Positions 46,040-55,600 of a stretch of DNA of 64,000 bases are shown here, in pieces. Source of the stretch: an uncultured Psychrobacter sp. (GTDB lineage Bacteria > Pseudomonadota > Gammaproteobacteria > Pseudomonadales > Moraxellaceae). Numbering within the stretch: position 1 is the stretch's first letter; the number at the start of each line of letters is the position of its first letter. Under the pieces are notes generated by a model. The model ran no database searches. It was not told the origin of the DNA and saw only the letters and a program-made list of their open reading frames with translations. The stretch is from positions 496,001 to 560,000 of the forward strand of contig CANLDW010000002.1 in NCBI GenBank assembly GCA_947489525.1, given 5' to 3'. The position numbers were made by a program, and so were the translations under genes.

Positions 46040-46071
46040 AAGCACGTTTGCATGAGCCAACGTGCTTTTTT
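46040..46071. terminator. Terminator between ribB and hemX
   Basis: A 9-bp stem, AAGCACGTT (46040-46048) with AACGTGCTT (46059-46067), then T's. It lies between converging genes. Confidence 0.85.
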
Positions 46072-46176
46072 ATGTCTGTATTTGTGCTTGTAAATGTTGC
46101 AAGCTCATACCTTAGCTTAAGTAAACACCTCACCTTACTTAAATGACTAAATCCATCCCTTATTTAGGCTACGGCT

Positions 46177-47121
46177 TTAAGACTTACGGGTATCGAGAAC
46201 TTGTGTGGTGAGTAGCGGCATTGAGGTTGGAGTATTGTCAATAAGCTGATCAAGCCAGTCCACAATTTCAGTGGTACTATTTGGCGCGCTTACCCTCTCT
46301 GCTAGGCTTGTTGGACTTGTTTTGGCGCGCGTGCTAGCGCTTGTCGTTCTATCTTTTGTCTCTAAGGTTTGCAATTGATCACGAGCTTGACGCAAGTAGC
46401 GCTGCAATTGAGCTTGCTCACGTAAATAGCTGGCTTGACTGGCAAGGTTTAAGGTCATAATCACCTCGTGGATAACTAGCTGTCTACGGGTTAGCATGGC
46501 ATTGGGCTGCGCTCGCTCATGGCTGTTTGCCCGCTCATGGCTGTCTACCCGCTCATGGCTGTCTACCCGCTCATGGCTGTGCAGAAATTCCTGTATAGTT
46601 TGGATCGCAAGCGTCTGCGTTTGCCACGGACTCAATTGGTTGCGCTGAGCTTGCAGGCGCTCAATATCTTGTACTAAGCTTTTTTTGATGACGACTGTCA
46701 GGGCAGGTGCAATCTCATTACCGCTTTGTGATAGCTGCCAGTGCAGTCCTTGGAGTAACTCAATGGCTGCGCTATCGTTATTATCAGCGAGTAATCTATC
46801 AACCGCTTGTACTTGGATACGCAGTAGCTCCAGCTGATTTTGTGCTTGATTACTCGCGGCTACTTTAGGAATAGGTAGAGTCTGTTGACTCATCGCATAG
46901 ATGCGATCATCCATCTCATTTAAGCGGCCAATCATCTGCTCATTGCTCTGCAAACGCTCATTAATACGGTTTTGAAAGCGCTGCTGACCGATATACAGCC
47001 AAGTTAAGGCCACAATCAATAACAAAATCAGCAACCATTGAACGCGTATTAGCAATCTATTGGCTTGCCGGCGCTGCTGCACGGTCAAGGCATCACTGGA
47101 AGATTTAGGAGAGGTAGACAT
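46177..47121 (-). CDS. hemX: HemX-like membrane protein
   Basis: Placed by context (after hemC-hemD) and architecture: a basic N-terminus, one membrane helix (LLIRVQWLLILLLIVALTWLYI, about 22-44), then an extra-cytoplasmic coiled-coil region with QRFQNRINERLQSNEQMIGRLN and QLELLRIQVQAVDRLLA. HemX has no proven catalytic role in haem synthesis. A stretch of SHERVDSHERVDSHERANSH is encoded by an 18-bp DNA repeat and is unlike the rest. The usual neighbour hemY does not follow; the next gene is ribB in the opposite direction. 314 residues, no clear ribosome binding site. Confidence 0.75.
   Translation of the reverse strand: MSTSPKSSSDALTVQQRRQANRLLIRVQWLLILLLIVALTWLYIGQQRFQNRINERLQSNEQMIGRLNEMDDRIYAMSQQTLPIPKVAASNQAQNQLELLRIQVQAVDRLLADNNDSAAIELLQGLHWQLSQSGNEIAPALTVVIKKSLVQDIERLQAQRNQLSPWQTQTLAIQTIQEFLHSHERVDSHERVDSHERANSHERAQPNAMLTRRQLVIHEVIMTLNLASQASYLREQAQLQRYLRQARDQLQTLETKDRTTSASTRAKTSPTSLAERVSAPNSTTEIVDWLDQLIDNTPTSMPLLTTQVLDTRKS
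46515..46580 (-). repeat. 18-bp tandem repeat in hemX
   Basis: Four copies with period 18 start at 46515, 46533, 46551 and 46569 on the plus strand (GCTCATGGCTGT core) and encode four SHER units. Confidence 0.93.
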
Positions 47122-47196
47122 AATGACGGCGCCATAGATAGTTTGAGGGTCAAACGTATCGAAATATTATAATGGAGTTTATAAATGAGCATCGGT

Positions 47197-48099
47197 TTAA
47201 CTTGTCAGATGAGTACTAATAGCGCTCGCAATGGTCTGCGGCGCTAGATCTTCTACTTGTAAATAGGGTAGCTGTTGATTGCTTAGCATATCAGCCAAAC
47301 GCGCTCCTAAAGCCACGTAAGTAAAATCACTAAGTTGTAAACGAGTATGGGATGCCTTACTTGTTACATGAGAGTCGATAGTACCCAATTGCGATGAAAC
47401 ATCCACATCTGCTTCTGAGTTGACAATATGCGCCCAATGCTCAAAAGCGGTACCACTACTTACGATAACGATAGGCTTAACTGTAGGCAGCTGACTATAG
47501 TTTCGTTGCCACTCATGATACTGCCTCTGAGCATCAGCAGGCATTATGCGCTCATACCAAGCAATAGTATCGACGTGTACCCCGCGCGCTTGTAGCGTAT
47601 CTACTAACAAGCGGCGTCCACCAAGACCGCGCCATATCAGCAGCTTATCGCCTGCTTGCAATCCATCGATCTCAGGCATTGCCAGCATACCTTCGTTATT
47701 AGCGACGATGGGCTGTAAGATTTTATCAGCTATACTTGGCAACTCATCATAAAACACAGCAGCAGTAGCGCTGCCCACTGCTATAAGCGGGCTTGGTGCT
47801 ATATTTATGCTCGCCAAGCTGTTTACATCCTTTGAATCTCTTGTCTCGCTTATATCTTGCCATACCTTGATACCAAGAGCCGCGGCGGTCGGACTAACGA
47901 TAACTAGCGCGCGATACTCATCGTCAAGCCAGCGGCGCATAAGTTGTCTATCGTTGTCAGTCACCCTCCGCGTCTGTAATGTCAGCATAGGTATGTCAAC
48001 GACTGTAAATCCTGCACGCTGTAAATACTGTGTTAAAGGGGCAGCGCGCTCAAAGGGTCGCGTATTAATGACGACTGGTTTTGATAAGGAATCCAACAT
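47197..48099 (-). CDS. hemD: Uroporphyrinogen-III synthase
   Basis: Cyclises hydroxymethylbilane to uroporphyrinogen III. 300 residues; E. coli HemD has 246, and the extra comes mainly from insertions such as ISETRDSKDVNSLASINIA and the section before the C-terminus. The weakly conserved family features are present: VINTRPFERAAPLTQYLQRAGF at the start, VIVSPTAAALG, AVGSATAAVF, DKLLIWRGLGGRRLL, and the final YVALGARLADML. The start has no strong ribosome binding site. It follows hemC after 94 bases, which fixes the identification. Confidence 0.88.
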   Translation of the reverse strand: MLDSLSKPVVINTRPFERAAPLTQYLQRAGFTVVDIPMLTLQTRRVTDNDRQLMRRWLDDEYRALVIVSPTAAALGIKVWQDISETRDSKDVNSLASINIAPSPLIAVGSATAAVFYDELPSIADKILQPIVANNEGMLAMPEIDGLQAGDKLLIWRGLGGRRLLVDTLQARGVHVDTIAWYERIMPADAQRQYHEWQRNYSQLPTVKPIVIVSSGTAFEHWAHIVNSEADVDVSSQLGTIDSHVTSKASHTRLQLSDFTYVALGARLADMLSNQQLPYLQVEDLAPQTIASAISTHLTS

Positions 48100-48193
48100 A
48101 AACGCACTACCCCAAAAGCCAGCTTACAAAGCTCACGCTTAGCTCAACATCTACAGACTGAACACGTTAAAGACTAATTTTATTCAACGTGTT

Positions 48194-49240
48194 TTAAGAC
48201 TCAGTGTCATAAATAGCAGACAGAATTTTACCTGCACCCGCTGCTAAGAGTTCATTAGCAACGTCTATACCAAGCTGGTTGGCCTGCGCTTCTTGCGCTT
48301 CTTGTGTCCCTGTCAAAGTGATACGCTTATCGGCTTTGAGTAGCGTGCTGCCGTCTTCTTCCCCTACTCGGCCGCGTAGCCACAGTACCGTGCCATTATC
48401 ATTGTTGCCGTTGCCGTCATTATGATTATCATTGTCGCTATCTACAGTCTCAGCCTCCGCCATTTGCAAAACAGAGTAGGCAGCAATCGGGACTTGGCAA
48501 CCGCCTTGTAAGTGACGGTTAAGCGCGCGCTCAGCCATCAGACGTACGCGTGCTCGATCGTCATTAAGCGGCGCCAGTAAGGCTAGTACCTCCTCGTCGT
48601 TATCGCGGCACTCAATAGCCAGCGCGCCTTGACCGACTGCAGGCAGACAAATATCAATATCAAGCTCACTACGGATACGCGCGTCAAGCTCAATACGCTG
48701 TAAACCACTGGTCGCGAGAATGATAGCGTCGTACTCGCCAGCATCAAGCTTACCTAAACGCGTACCGACATTACCACGCAAAGTTTTAATCTGTAGATCG
48801 GGACGATAGGCTTTAATTTGACACTGACGGCGCAGACTTGCAGTACCCACGATAGCGCCCTTAGGTAATTCGTCAATACTACTATAGGTATTGGACACAA
48901 AGGCATCGGTCGGTGAGGCACGTGTGCAGTACACGCCAAGGGTTAAGCCCTCAGGCAACTGCATAGGCACATCTTTTAAAGAGTGCACAGCAATATCGGC
49001 TTGTTTGTCATAAAGTGCTTGCTCAAGCTCCTTTACAAACAGTCCCTTACCGCCTATTTTAGCAAGCGGTGTATCCAAAATCTTATCGCCTTTAGTGACA
49101 ATTTTAAGCAGGTTGACTGTCAGGTGGGGATACAATGCCAGCAGACGATCGCGGATGTGCTCAGCTTGCCATAGTGCGAGCGGACTTTGCCGCGTTGCGA
49201 TGTTTAAGGTAGTTAGATTTGACGTATGCGTGCTGCTCAT
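48194..49240 (-). CDS. hemC: Hydroxymethylbilane synthase (porphobilinogen deaminase)
   Basis: Joins four porphobilinogen molecules. 348 residues against about 310 usually. [21 protein letters not shown] at the start, [15 protein letters not shown] with the catalytic Asp, [11 protein letters not shown] and [12 protein letters not shown], and the cofactor Cys in [10 protein letters not shown]. The excess is mainly a low-complexity Asn/Asp/Gly insertion ([17 protein letters not shown]) in the C-terminal domain, right after the cofactor loop, plus [11 protein letters not shown] further on. A TGAGG ribosome binding site precedes the ATG. It lies 165 bases downstream of algR on the same strand. 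Confidence 0.95.
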   Translation of the reverse strand: MSSTHTSNLTTLNIATRQSPLALWQAEHIRDRLLALYPHLTVNLLKIVTKGDKILDTPLAKIGGKGLFVKELEQALYDKQADIAVHSLKDVPMQLPEGLTLGVYCTRASPTDAFVSNTYSSIDELPKGAIVGTASLRRQCQIKAYRPDLQIKTLRGNVGTRLGKLDAGEYDAIILATSGLQRIELDARIRSELDIDICLPAVGQGALAIECRDNDEEVLALLAPLNDDRARVRLMAERALNRHLQGGCQVPIAAYSVLQMAEAETVDSDNDNHNDGNGNNDNGTVLWLRGRVGEEDGSTLLKADKRITLTGTQEAQEAQANQLGIDVANELLAAGAGKILSAIYDTES

Positions 49241-49405
49241 AAGAACCTCAATAAAACGCTATCTAAAGATAATAGCTGACAAAAAAATACCCCTATTTAA
49301 GCATAAATAAGGGAATGATGATACGGTAGTGACTGCTGCAAACAACGGATAAAAGCCGCACTTAATGTCTAATTAATAAACGCATAAGCTCATGTACGCC
49401 ATCTA

Positions 49406-50143
49406 CTACATGCTTTGAATTTTATCCCGCAGCGCTGGCAGGTGCCGGCGACTTACCGCTAGTGTCTCGTCTATACCTTTAAAGCGTATCTTGTACTGCC
49501 CTGCATCTACGGTTTCTAGAAAATCTAGATAGCTCAGATTAATAATGGCATTACGGTGTACGCGAAACAGACGATCTTCAAACTCTTGTTCAAGCTCCTT
49601 TAGCGTCTCATCAATCAAAACAATGCCATCCTTATGGCGTACCTTGACGTATTTCTGATCGGCAGTAAAATAGTAGATGTCTTTTAATTTAATCAGCTCT
49701 ACCCCGCGGTGCGTACGCGCTGCGATGTGTTCGCGGACAGGTCGGGCAGTAGGATCTTCAAGTTTACGGATCTCATTGAGCTGAGCGGCGTTTAAGTTTT
49801 TGGCTTTATCTAGCGCTTCTATCAGCTCATCTTTGTTAGCGGGTTTGAGCAAGTAGCCGATAGCATTAGCCTTGAGGGCAGCAATAGCATAGTGATCATA
49901 AGCGGTTACAAATATAATCGCAGGCGGGTGCTCGAGTCGACTTAATTCCTGAGCGCAGCGAACGCCATCCATCTCCGGCATACGGATATCAAGTAGTATG
50001 ATATCTGGCTGATGCGTTTTGACAGCGACAATAGCCTCAGTACCTGTTGTTGCTTGCGCCACCACGTTATGCCCTGACTCTTTCACTATTCTCACCAAGC
50101 GCTCACGCGCTAGTGGTTCATCATCACAAACTACAATCCGCAT
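49406..50143 (-). CDS. algR: LytTR-type response regulator AlgR
   Basis: Response regulator of 245 residues. Receiver domain with D7-D8, phosphoacceptor D52 (ILLDIRMPEMDG), Thr80-region VTAYDHYA and K100-region YLLKPANKDEL. The C-terminal LytTR DNA-binding domain (about 140-245) contains RTHRGVELIKLKDIYYFTADQKYVKVRH and LFRVHRNAIINLSYL. In Pseudomonas AlgR works with FimS to control type IV pili, and with other inputs alginate. The gene order fimS-algR-hemC-hemD is the same here. AGAAGGGG precedes the ATG. Confidence 0.92.
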   Translation of the reverse strand: MRIVVCDDEPLARERLVRIVKESGHNVVAQATTGTEAIVAVKTHQPDIILLDIRMPEMDGVRCAQELSRLEHPPAIIFVTAYDHYAIAALKANAIGYLLKPANKDELIEALDKAKNLNAAQLNEIRKLEDPTARPVREHIAARTHRGVELIKLKDIYYFTADQKYVKVRHKDGIVLIDETLKELEQEFEDRLFRVHRNAIINLSYLDFLETVDAGQYKIRFKGIDETLAVSRRHLPALRDKIQSM

Positions 50144-50414
50144 ATAAACCCCTTCTCTACATCTCGATTAGTACAACCCTTATAACAAATATCTTAACAC
50201 TTATTTAGAATTACGAATGTTTATATTCACTTACAATGTTGAGCTTTTTGTGTCAATACTTATTGATATTTCTATTTACTCATCTCAGAAGCAGTGAGTA
50301 TTTCGATGCACTTGTTTATAAGCGTTGAGCGTAGCTTATAATTGATAAATTATATCAAAGACTTTTAATAAATGTATCATAGTTTATGTGGTTAGAATCA
50401 CTTAAAGCACTCAA

Positions 50415-51566
50415 CTATAAACTAACGTCCTGTAATGGATAATCAATGGTCGTTATAATTTGTTTACTGTCGACAGTACTCTCGATGGTAGCGCTTTGCC
50501 CAAAATAGGCCTGCAAGCGCTCAGCTTGTACATGAAAGTCCATGTGATGGCGCAAATCATGCGTAATCATTAAGGTCTTATGCGGTAGCTGCACAGTAAT
50601 AGTAATGGTAATGCGATGCTGCTGCCATTTGGCTACGATGTCAACGTAAATGGTCTCGGTCGTCATTTCAACAACATTGATAAGCATCTTTTCGATAATG
50701 CTTTGTAGAGTCAACGCTGTGATGACCATATCGTACATAACGTCGTCCTCAGGCAATTGCCAACTGACGACTAGCTTGTCCGCTAAACGACAAGATTCGA
50801 TAGCAATATAATGTTCACAAAGAGCAATCTCTTCCTCAAAGCTAATCTCGCGCGCACCATTGAAACTGGCTCTAAAAAGCGCGGATATATGCTGCAACAA
50901 GTCAGCTGCGCGCGTGGGATTGGACTCAATCAAGTGCAAAAGACTATTGATAGTATTAAAGAAAAAATGCGGTGCTAGACGCGCTTTTATTAAGTCATTT
51001 TGGGCGATCAGCTCGTAATCAAAAGACTGTTTAAGTGCATGCATTTCGCGGTAGCGCTGCAAGAAATACAGTAAAAAAACGATGGTAAAGCTACCTGTAA
51101 TCATCGTATCGAATAAGACGTTTAGGGCGAACATTGTACTGTTGTATTCGATTAAGCCCATATTGATGGTGATGAGCTTAACTAAGATCATGAATACGGC
51201 ATAACTACTCATCACCGTTAGTAAAATATATATGCTCGTCCGTAAAATGCTCATACGCATAAAAACCGGACGTAAGTAATCAATAAGGTACACCAAAGGC
51301 ATGAGCGCAAGTATATTTTGTACCAAGCGGCTAATAAACTTGATCAAAAACTCTGACCACGTCATTAAGTCCTGACGATCAGTAATCGTCACAAATAGTG
51401 ACCAAAAGAAAATATACAGCAGCCACTGCCAAGGTTTTAGCATACGCGTAAGTTTGGGCACAAAAAACTCCAAGCGCTCAGCTAGCAAGGCAACCTCATC
51501 CTTTGCTATACTGGAATGCTCATTTTCCTGACTTGCCTTAGACTGATATGAACGCCACTTCTTCAA
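50415..51566 (-). CDS. fimS: FimS/AlgZ-type sensor histidine kinase with atypical ATP-binding region
   Basis: Membrane sensor of the LytS-related type, 383 residues from a TTG at 51566; no other good start is seen before residue 40 (ATG, MLKPWQ), so the N-terminus is uncertain. Four hydrophobic segments lie between about 46 and 170. The His_kinase region has the phospho-accepting His in [20 protein letters not shown] (H200) and [17 protein letters not shown]. The nucleotide-binding part is degenerate: [17 protein letters not shown] has Lys where the N-box Asn should be, and no DxGxG motif follows. The Pseudomonas FimS/AlgZ is also described as unorthodox. The 5' end overlaps that of argH on the other strand. 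Confidence 0.85.
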   Translation of the reverse strand: MKKWRSYQSKASQENEHSSIAKDEVALLAERLEFFVPKLTRMLKPWQWLLYIFFWSLFVTITDRQDLMTWSEFLIKFISRLVQNILALMPLVYLIDYLRPVFMRMSILRTSIYILLTVMSSYAVFMILVKLITINMGLIEYNSTMFALNVLFDTMITGSFTIVFLLYFLQRYREMHALKQSFDYELIAQNDLIKARLAPHFFFNTINSLLHLIESNPTRAADLLQHISALFRASFNGAREISFEEEIALCEHYIAIESCRLADKLVVSWQLPEDDVMYDMVITALTLQSIIEKMLINVVEMTTETIYVDIVAKWQQHRITITITVQLPHKTLMITHDLRHHMDFHVQAERLQAYFGQSATIESTVDSKQIITTIDYPLQDVSL

Positions 51567-53059
51567 ACCCTAGTAATCCCAAGCAAAATATAGATGTATC
51601 ATCACCTGATTCTAGCACAAAACCCGCTGCATCTGATGGCTATAAAAACGATAACAAGCATGCTGTTGACCCTCAAGGCCAACAGATGTGGGGTGGACGT
51701 TTCAGTGAAGCGACGGACAGTTTTGTTGCCGCCTTTACTGCTTCTGTCGGCTTCGATCAGCGTTTTGCGCGTCACGATATTGAGGGTTCTATCGCCCATG
51801 CCACTATGCTCGGTGAGTGCGGTATCTTATCCAACGATGAGGTGACCACTATTATACAAGGGCTACAGCAGGTCTTACGTGAGATCGAATCAGGGGAGTT
51901 TAACTGGTCAATCGCGCTTGAAGATGTCCACATGAATGTTGAGTCGCGTTTAACCGACATCGTCGGCGCTGTGGGCAAAAAACTACATACCGGACGTAGC
52001 CGTAATGATCAAGTTGCCACCGACATTCGGCTTTGGCTGCGTGAAGAGACGGATAATATTATCGAGCTACTAGTACGCTTGCAAAGCGGTCTGCTTGATC
52101 TTGCTGAACAGCACACCGATACCATTATGCCAGGATTTACGCATCTGCAAACCGCGCAGCCGGTCAGTTTCGGTCATCATGTGCTCGCGTGGTTTGAGAT
52201 GCTCTACCGCGACACTGAGCGCCTCATAGATACGCGCCGCCGCATCAATCAGATGCCGCTGGGTAGCGCGGCGCTTGCTGGCACCACCTTTCCCATAGAT
52301 CGTACGATTACCGCAGCACTACTTGGGTTTGAAGGTATCTGCCAAAACTCACTTGATGCGGTCTCCGATCGTGATTTTGCTATTGAGTTTACCTCGAACG
52401 CATCCATCTTAATGATGCACCTATCGCGTATGAGTGAAGAGATTATTTTATGGATGTCAGCGCAGTTTAACTTTGTGCAGATACCGGATCGCTTTTGTAC
52501 CGGCTCCTCTATCATGCCGCAAAAGAAAAATCCGGATGTGCCTGAGCTGGTTCGCGGTAAGGCGGCACGTGTTTTTGGACAACTTATGACATTGCTTAGC
52601 CTGATGAAAAGTCAGCCGCTTGCCTATAATAAAGACAATCAAGAAGACAAAGAGCCGCTTTTTGATTGCGTGGATACGCTAACTGGCTCCTTGCTCGCTT
52701 TTGCTGATATGCTACCGAACATTGTACCCAACGCCGATGCTATGCGCGCCGCCACCATGAAAGGCTATGCGACTGCGACTGACTTGGCAGACTATCTGGT
52801 ACGCCGCGGCGTAGCGTTTCGCGATGCGCATGAAGTGGTCGGTAACGCTGTTGCTTTAGGTATCGCTGAGGGCGTTGATTTAAGCGACTTAAGCTTTGAG
52901 CAATTGCAGCAGTTTAGCGATGCTATCGGTGATGATGTGTTTGACTATTTAACGTTGGAAGGCTCATTGGCTGCGCGTGATCATTTAGGTGGTACGGCGC
53001 CCAATCAAGTCAAGCAAGCGGTGATCAGTGGGCGCGCACGCCTAAAAGCTTTTGCTTAA
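51548..53059 (+). CDS. argH: Argininosuccinate lyase
   Basis: Splits argininosuccinate into arginine and fumarate. 503 residues from ATG 51548. The first 46 are a low-complexity Ser/Asn/Pro/Asp-rich extension before [13 protein letters not shown], where E. coli ArgH begins, so ATG 51686 (AAGG about 8 bases upstream) is a serious alternative. The fumarase/aspartase-superfamily motifs are intact: [50 protein letters not shown], the catalytic-loop signature [12 protein letters not shown], and [16 protein letters not shown]. Divergent from, and overlapping, fimS; followed closely by yggX. Confidence 0.95.
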   Translation: MNATSSNPSNPKQNIDVSSPDSSTKPAASDGYKNDNKHAVDPQGQQMWGGRFSEATDSFVAAFTASVGFDQRFARHDIEGSIAHATMLGECGILSNDEVTTIIQGLQQVLREIESGEFNWSIALEDVHMNVESRLTDIVGAVGKKLHTGRSRNDQVATDIRLWLREETDNIIELLVRLQSGLLDLAEQHTDTIMPGFTHLQTAQPVSFGHHVLAWFEMLYRDTERLIDTRRRINQMPLGSAALAGTTFPIDRTITAALLGFEGICQNSLDAVSDRDFAIEFTSNASILMMHLSRMSEEIILWMSAQFNFVQIPDRFCTGSSIMPQKKNPDVPELVRGKAARVFGQLMTLLSLMKSQPLAYNKDNQEDKEPLFDCVDTLTGSLLAFADMLPNIVPNADAMRAATMKGYATATDLADYLVRRGVAFRDAHEVVGNAVALGIAEGVDLSDLSFEQLQQFSDAIGDDVFDYLTLEGSLAARDHLGGTAPNQVKQAVISGRARLKAFA

Positions 53060-53083
53060 TAAATTGATAATAAGGAGCATCCT

Positions 53084-53374
53084 ATGACCGAGACTTTTAA
53101 CCCCCAAGCCAATACCGTATTTTGCCGTAAATATAAGCAAGATCTGCCAAAAATGGCAAACCCTCCATTTCCAAACAAAAAAGGTCAGGAGCTACAAGAT
53201 ACCGTCTCTGATAAAGCATGGAAAGAATGGCTGGAGCAGCAAACCATGCTCATTAATGAGAATCATCTCAGCATGTTGGATCCTGAGGCGAAGAAGTTTT
53301 TGACTGAGCAGCGCGAGAAGTTCTTGGACAATGAAGATTATGAGCGCGCCCAAGGCTGGACGCCTGAAAAGTGA
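53084..53374 (+). CDS. yggX: Probable Fe(2+)-trafficking protein YggX
   Basis: Small cytoplasmic protein that protects iron-sulfur enzymes from oxidative damage. 96 residues, normal. The family pattern is clear: [20 protein letters not shown] near the N-terminus with the conserved Cys, then [26 protein letters not shown] and [14 protein letters not shown] text, ending [13 protein letters not shown] perfect AAGGAG ribosome binding site lies 6 bases before the ATG. It follows argH after 24 bases, so the two are likely co-transcribed. A terminator follows. Confidence 0.95.
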   Translation: MTETFNPQANTVFCRKYKQDLPKMANPPFPNKKGQELQDTVSDKAWKEWLEQQTMLINENHLSMLDPEAKKFLTEQREKFLDNEDYERAQGWTPEK

Positions 53375-53410
53375 TAGATTACAGCTAGACTAGCTTATGT
53401 CTTAATTTAT

Positions 53411-53443
53411 AAAACGCGTAGCCTGAGGTTACGCGTTTTTTTA
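53411..53443 (+). terminator. Terminator of argH-yggX
   Basis: AAACGCGTA (53412-53420) pairs with TACGCGTTT (53430-53438), with further inner pairing GCC/GGT, then a T run. Confidence 0.9.
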
Positions 53444-53472
53444 TACAGTCGTGTCTTTATACAGTCGTCTTT
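53441..53472. repeat. Two 16-bp tandem repeats after yggX
   Basis: TTATACAGTCGTGTCT is followed directly by TTATACAGTCGTCTTT, starting in the T run of the terminator. Confidence 0.9.
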
Positions 53473-53693
53473 TATAAAATAGGTTGATTTTATACCCTAT
53501 AGTTGAGTCAATTTAAAACCGCTACAGTGCTACTGGGATGCTTCTTTTAAACAATAGTTGCGTAGCATCGAAAAGTGCGAAGCGCACAGCAAGCAAGGAA
53601 ATTTGTAGCAGTAGCGCGACAATATCAACGTATCGATTTTATTTCGAAGTGACAATAGTTGCATATTGCCTAGCTACCTCTAACTTATTGCAT

Positions 53694-54440
53694 TTAATTA
53701 TTGGGCGTCGCCGCACGCGCCGCTATTTTATCGTTAGCCTCTTGCACGGCTTTTTCGACCTCAGCGAAATCGGAGTGGCGTACGTCCTGCCCGCTGATAG
53801 AGTTGATGACCAGCTCAGCGATGTTTTGCGCATGATCACCGACGCGCTCAAGCGCGCGTAACACCCACATAATATTGATGACTTTTGATACTTGTCTTGC
53901 ATCCTCCATAATGTACGTCATTAGCGCTCGGATAGCGGACTGGTATTCGGCATTTACCGCTTTATCACTACGTATGACTTCAAAAGCCTGTTCAGGATTG
54001 GAGTGATTAAACGCTTCTAGTGCATCATGTACCATCAGGCGTACTTGATTACTTAGGTGCTGCACCTCAGCGTAGCTATAGTCAGTTTTGCCTTGTTCAG
54101 TCGTTTTAATCGCCATCTTGGCAATCTTGACTGCTTCATCACCGATGCGCTCTAAATCAACCACACCTTTACTTATGGCCATTACCAAGCGTAAGTCGCT
54201 GGCCGTTGGCTGACGTTTTGCCATCAGTAATAAGATGCGCTCATCAAGCTCAAGCTCCATGCGGTTGATCTCGACATCGGCATCTATGACTTCTTTTGCT
54301 AACACTAGATTTTGTTCAGTGAGGGCGTGGATGGCTTTTGCCACTTGATTTGCCGCGCTCTCCCCCATGTGCAAAAACAGTTGAATGGCTTCATTGATAT
54401 CCTGATCAAAACGCTTTGAGATATGCTTTTCATTTTGCAT
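53694..54440 (-). CDS. phoU: Phosphate transport system regulator PhoU
   Basis: Links the Pst transporter to the PhoR/PhoB phosphate response. I start at ATG 54440 (MQNEKHISKRFD, 248 residues), which is where the family begins and has GAGGA about 9 bases upstream. The open frame extends 50 residues further to touch pstB. Two three-helix repeats with the metal-binding motifs are visible: ELDERILLLMAKRQPTASDLRLVMAISKGVVDLERIGDEAVKIA in the first, and LRALERVGDHAQNIAELVI in the second. Last gene of pstSCAB-phoU. No phoB or phoR is in the window. Confidence 0.93.
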   Translation of the reverse strand: MQNEKHISKRFDQDINEAIQLFLHMGESAANQVAKAIHALTEQNLVLAKEVIDADVEINRMELELDERILLLMAKRQPTASDLRLVMAISKGVVDLERIGDEAVKIAKMAIKTTEQGKTDYSYAEVQHLSNQVRLMVHDALEAFNHSNPEQAFEVIRSDKAVNAEYQSAIRALMTYIMEDARQVSKVINIMWVLRALERVGDHAQNIAELVINSISGQDVRHSDFAEVEKAVQEANDKIAARAATPNN

Positions 54441-54589
54441 AGATCCTAATCCTCGCTTAGGCGTTAATATTGATAAGCTTCGTTTATCATTGGAGGCACT
54501 AGTTACACTAAAACCTAACTGCTCATAGGCGGCGCGGAGCACTGAGATAGGCTTACTTTTCATACCCTCTTTACCTTGCTTGCTTGTCA

Positions 54590-55501
54590 TTAACCGTAAC
54601 GTCCAGTGATATAGTCCTCTGTCGCCTTTTGCGCAGGTTTAGTAAAGATCTGATCGGTCTCGCCCATCTCAATCATATCGCCTAGATACATATAAACGGT
54701 ATAGTCTGAAACCCGCGCCGCTTGCTGCATGTTATGGGTGACGATAGCAATGGTGTAGTCGTTTTTTAGATCTTCGATTAGATCCTCAATTGCACCTGTT
54801 GATATCGGATCGAGCGCTGAGGTTGGCTCATCGAGCAATAATACCTCAGGCTTTGTGGCTACGCTGCGCGCAATGCACAAGCGCTGTTGTTGACCGCCTG
54901 ATAGTGAGAGTCCTGAAGCTTTAAGCTTGTCTTTGACCTCAGGCCATAGCGCTGATTTTTTTAGTGCCCATTCAACGCGCGCATCAAGCTCGGACTTGCT
55001 CAGCTTTTCATACAGGCGCACGCCAAAGGCAACGTTGTCATAGATCGACATCGGAAACGGCGTGGGCTTTTGGAACACCATACCGATGCGCGCACGCAGC
55101 AAGTTAACATCGACGTCCTTTTCTAAGACATTCTTGCCCTCTAACATAATTTGACCCTCAGCGCGCATGTTAGGGTATAGATCATACATACGGTTAAAGG
55201 TACGTAGTAAGGTCGACTTACCGCAGCCTGAAGGGCCAATAAAAGCAGTAACTTTGTTATCGGGTATATCGATGTTTATATTTTTAAGCGCTTGAAAGTC
55301 GCCGTAATAAAAGCTTAGATCGCGAATTTGCATTTTGGCAGGCGGCATACCTTTAGGTATATCCTTCGAGGTTTGCGGGTTAAAGCCTGCCACATCTGGC
55401 TGACTCATCTGCGTGCCTGTCGCTATAGGTTTTTGTAGCAGACTCTCAGGTTCTTGAGTGCTCGTCGTCTTTTTACGGGGTTTACTAATAACATCATTCA
55501 T
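54590..55501 (-). CDS. pstB: Phosphate ABC transporter ATP-binding protein
   Basis: ATPase of the high-affinity phosphate importer. 303 residues, about 45 more than E. coli PstB because of an N-terminal hydrophilic extension before [19 protein letters not shown]. Walker [11 protein letters not shown]-loop [18 protein letters not shown], signature [14 protein letters not shown], Walker [15 protein letters not shown], and H-loop IVTHNMQQA are intact. An internal in-frame start at about residue 55 ([10 protein letters not shown] region) is possible. It lies 99 bases downstream of pstA. Confidence 0.95.
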   Translation of the reverse strand: MNDVISKPRKKTTSTQEPESLLQKPIATGTQMSQPDVAGFNPQTSKDIPKGMPPAKMQIRDLSFYYGDFQALKNINIDIPDNKVTAFIGPSGCGKSTLLRTFNRMYDLYPNMRAEGQIMLEGKNVLEKDVDVNLLRARIGMVFQKPTPFPMSIYDNVAFGVRLYEKLSKSELDARVEWALKKSALWPEVKDKLKASGLSLSGGQQQRLCIARSVATKPEVLLLDEPTSALDPISTGAIEDLIEDLKNDYTIAIVTHNMQQAARVSDYTVYMYLGDMIEMGETDQIFTKPAQKATEDYITGRYG

Positions 55502-55600
55502 AATGTCGTTAACCTAATCTGAGTAACATAAAAATTAAAGGGATGAGTCATTGTCACGGTGTTCTTTGAGCAAATTATTTATAGCACTATCCACTACTCA

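Larger units (their letters stand above)
53375..53693. other. Intergenic region between yggX and phoU
   Basis: Convergent gap of 319 bases. It contains the yggX terminator and the 16-bp tandem pair at 53441-53472. A plus-strand frame from 53538 is antisense to phoU and not supported. Confidence 0.55.

Noticed and set aside
53538..53861. Plus-strand 107-codon frame
   Set aside because: Most of it is antisense to phoU and it has no start signal.
54441..54590. 50-residue N-terminal extension of PhoU
   Set aside because: The family starts at MQNEKHISKRFD, which has its own GAGGA site; the extension is not needed, though it is open and could be translated.
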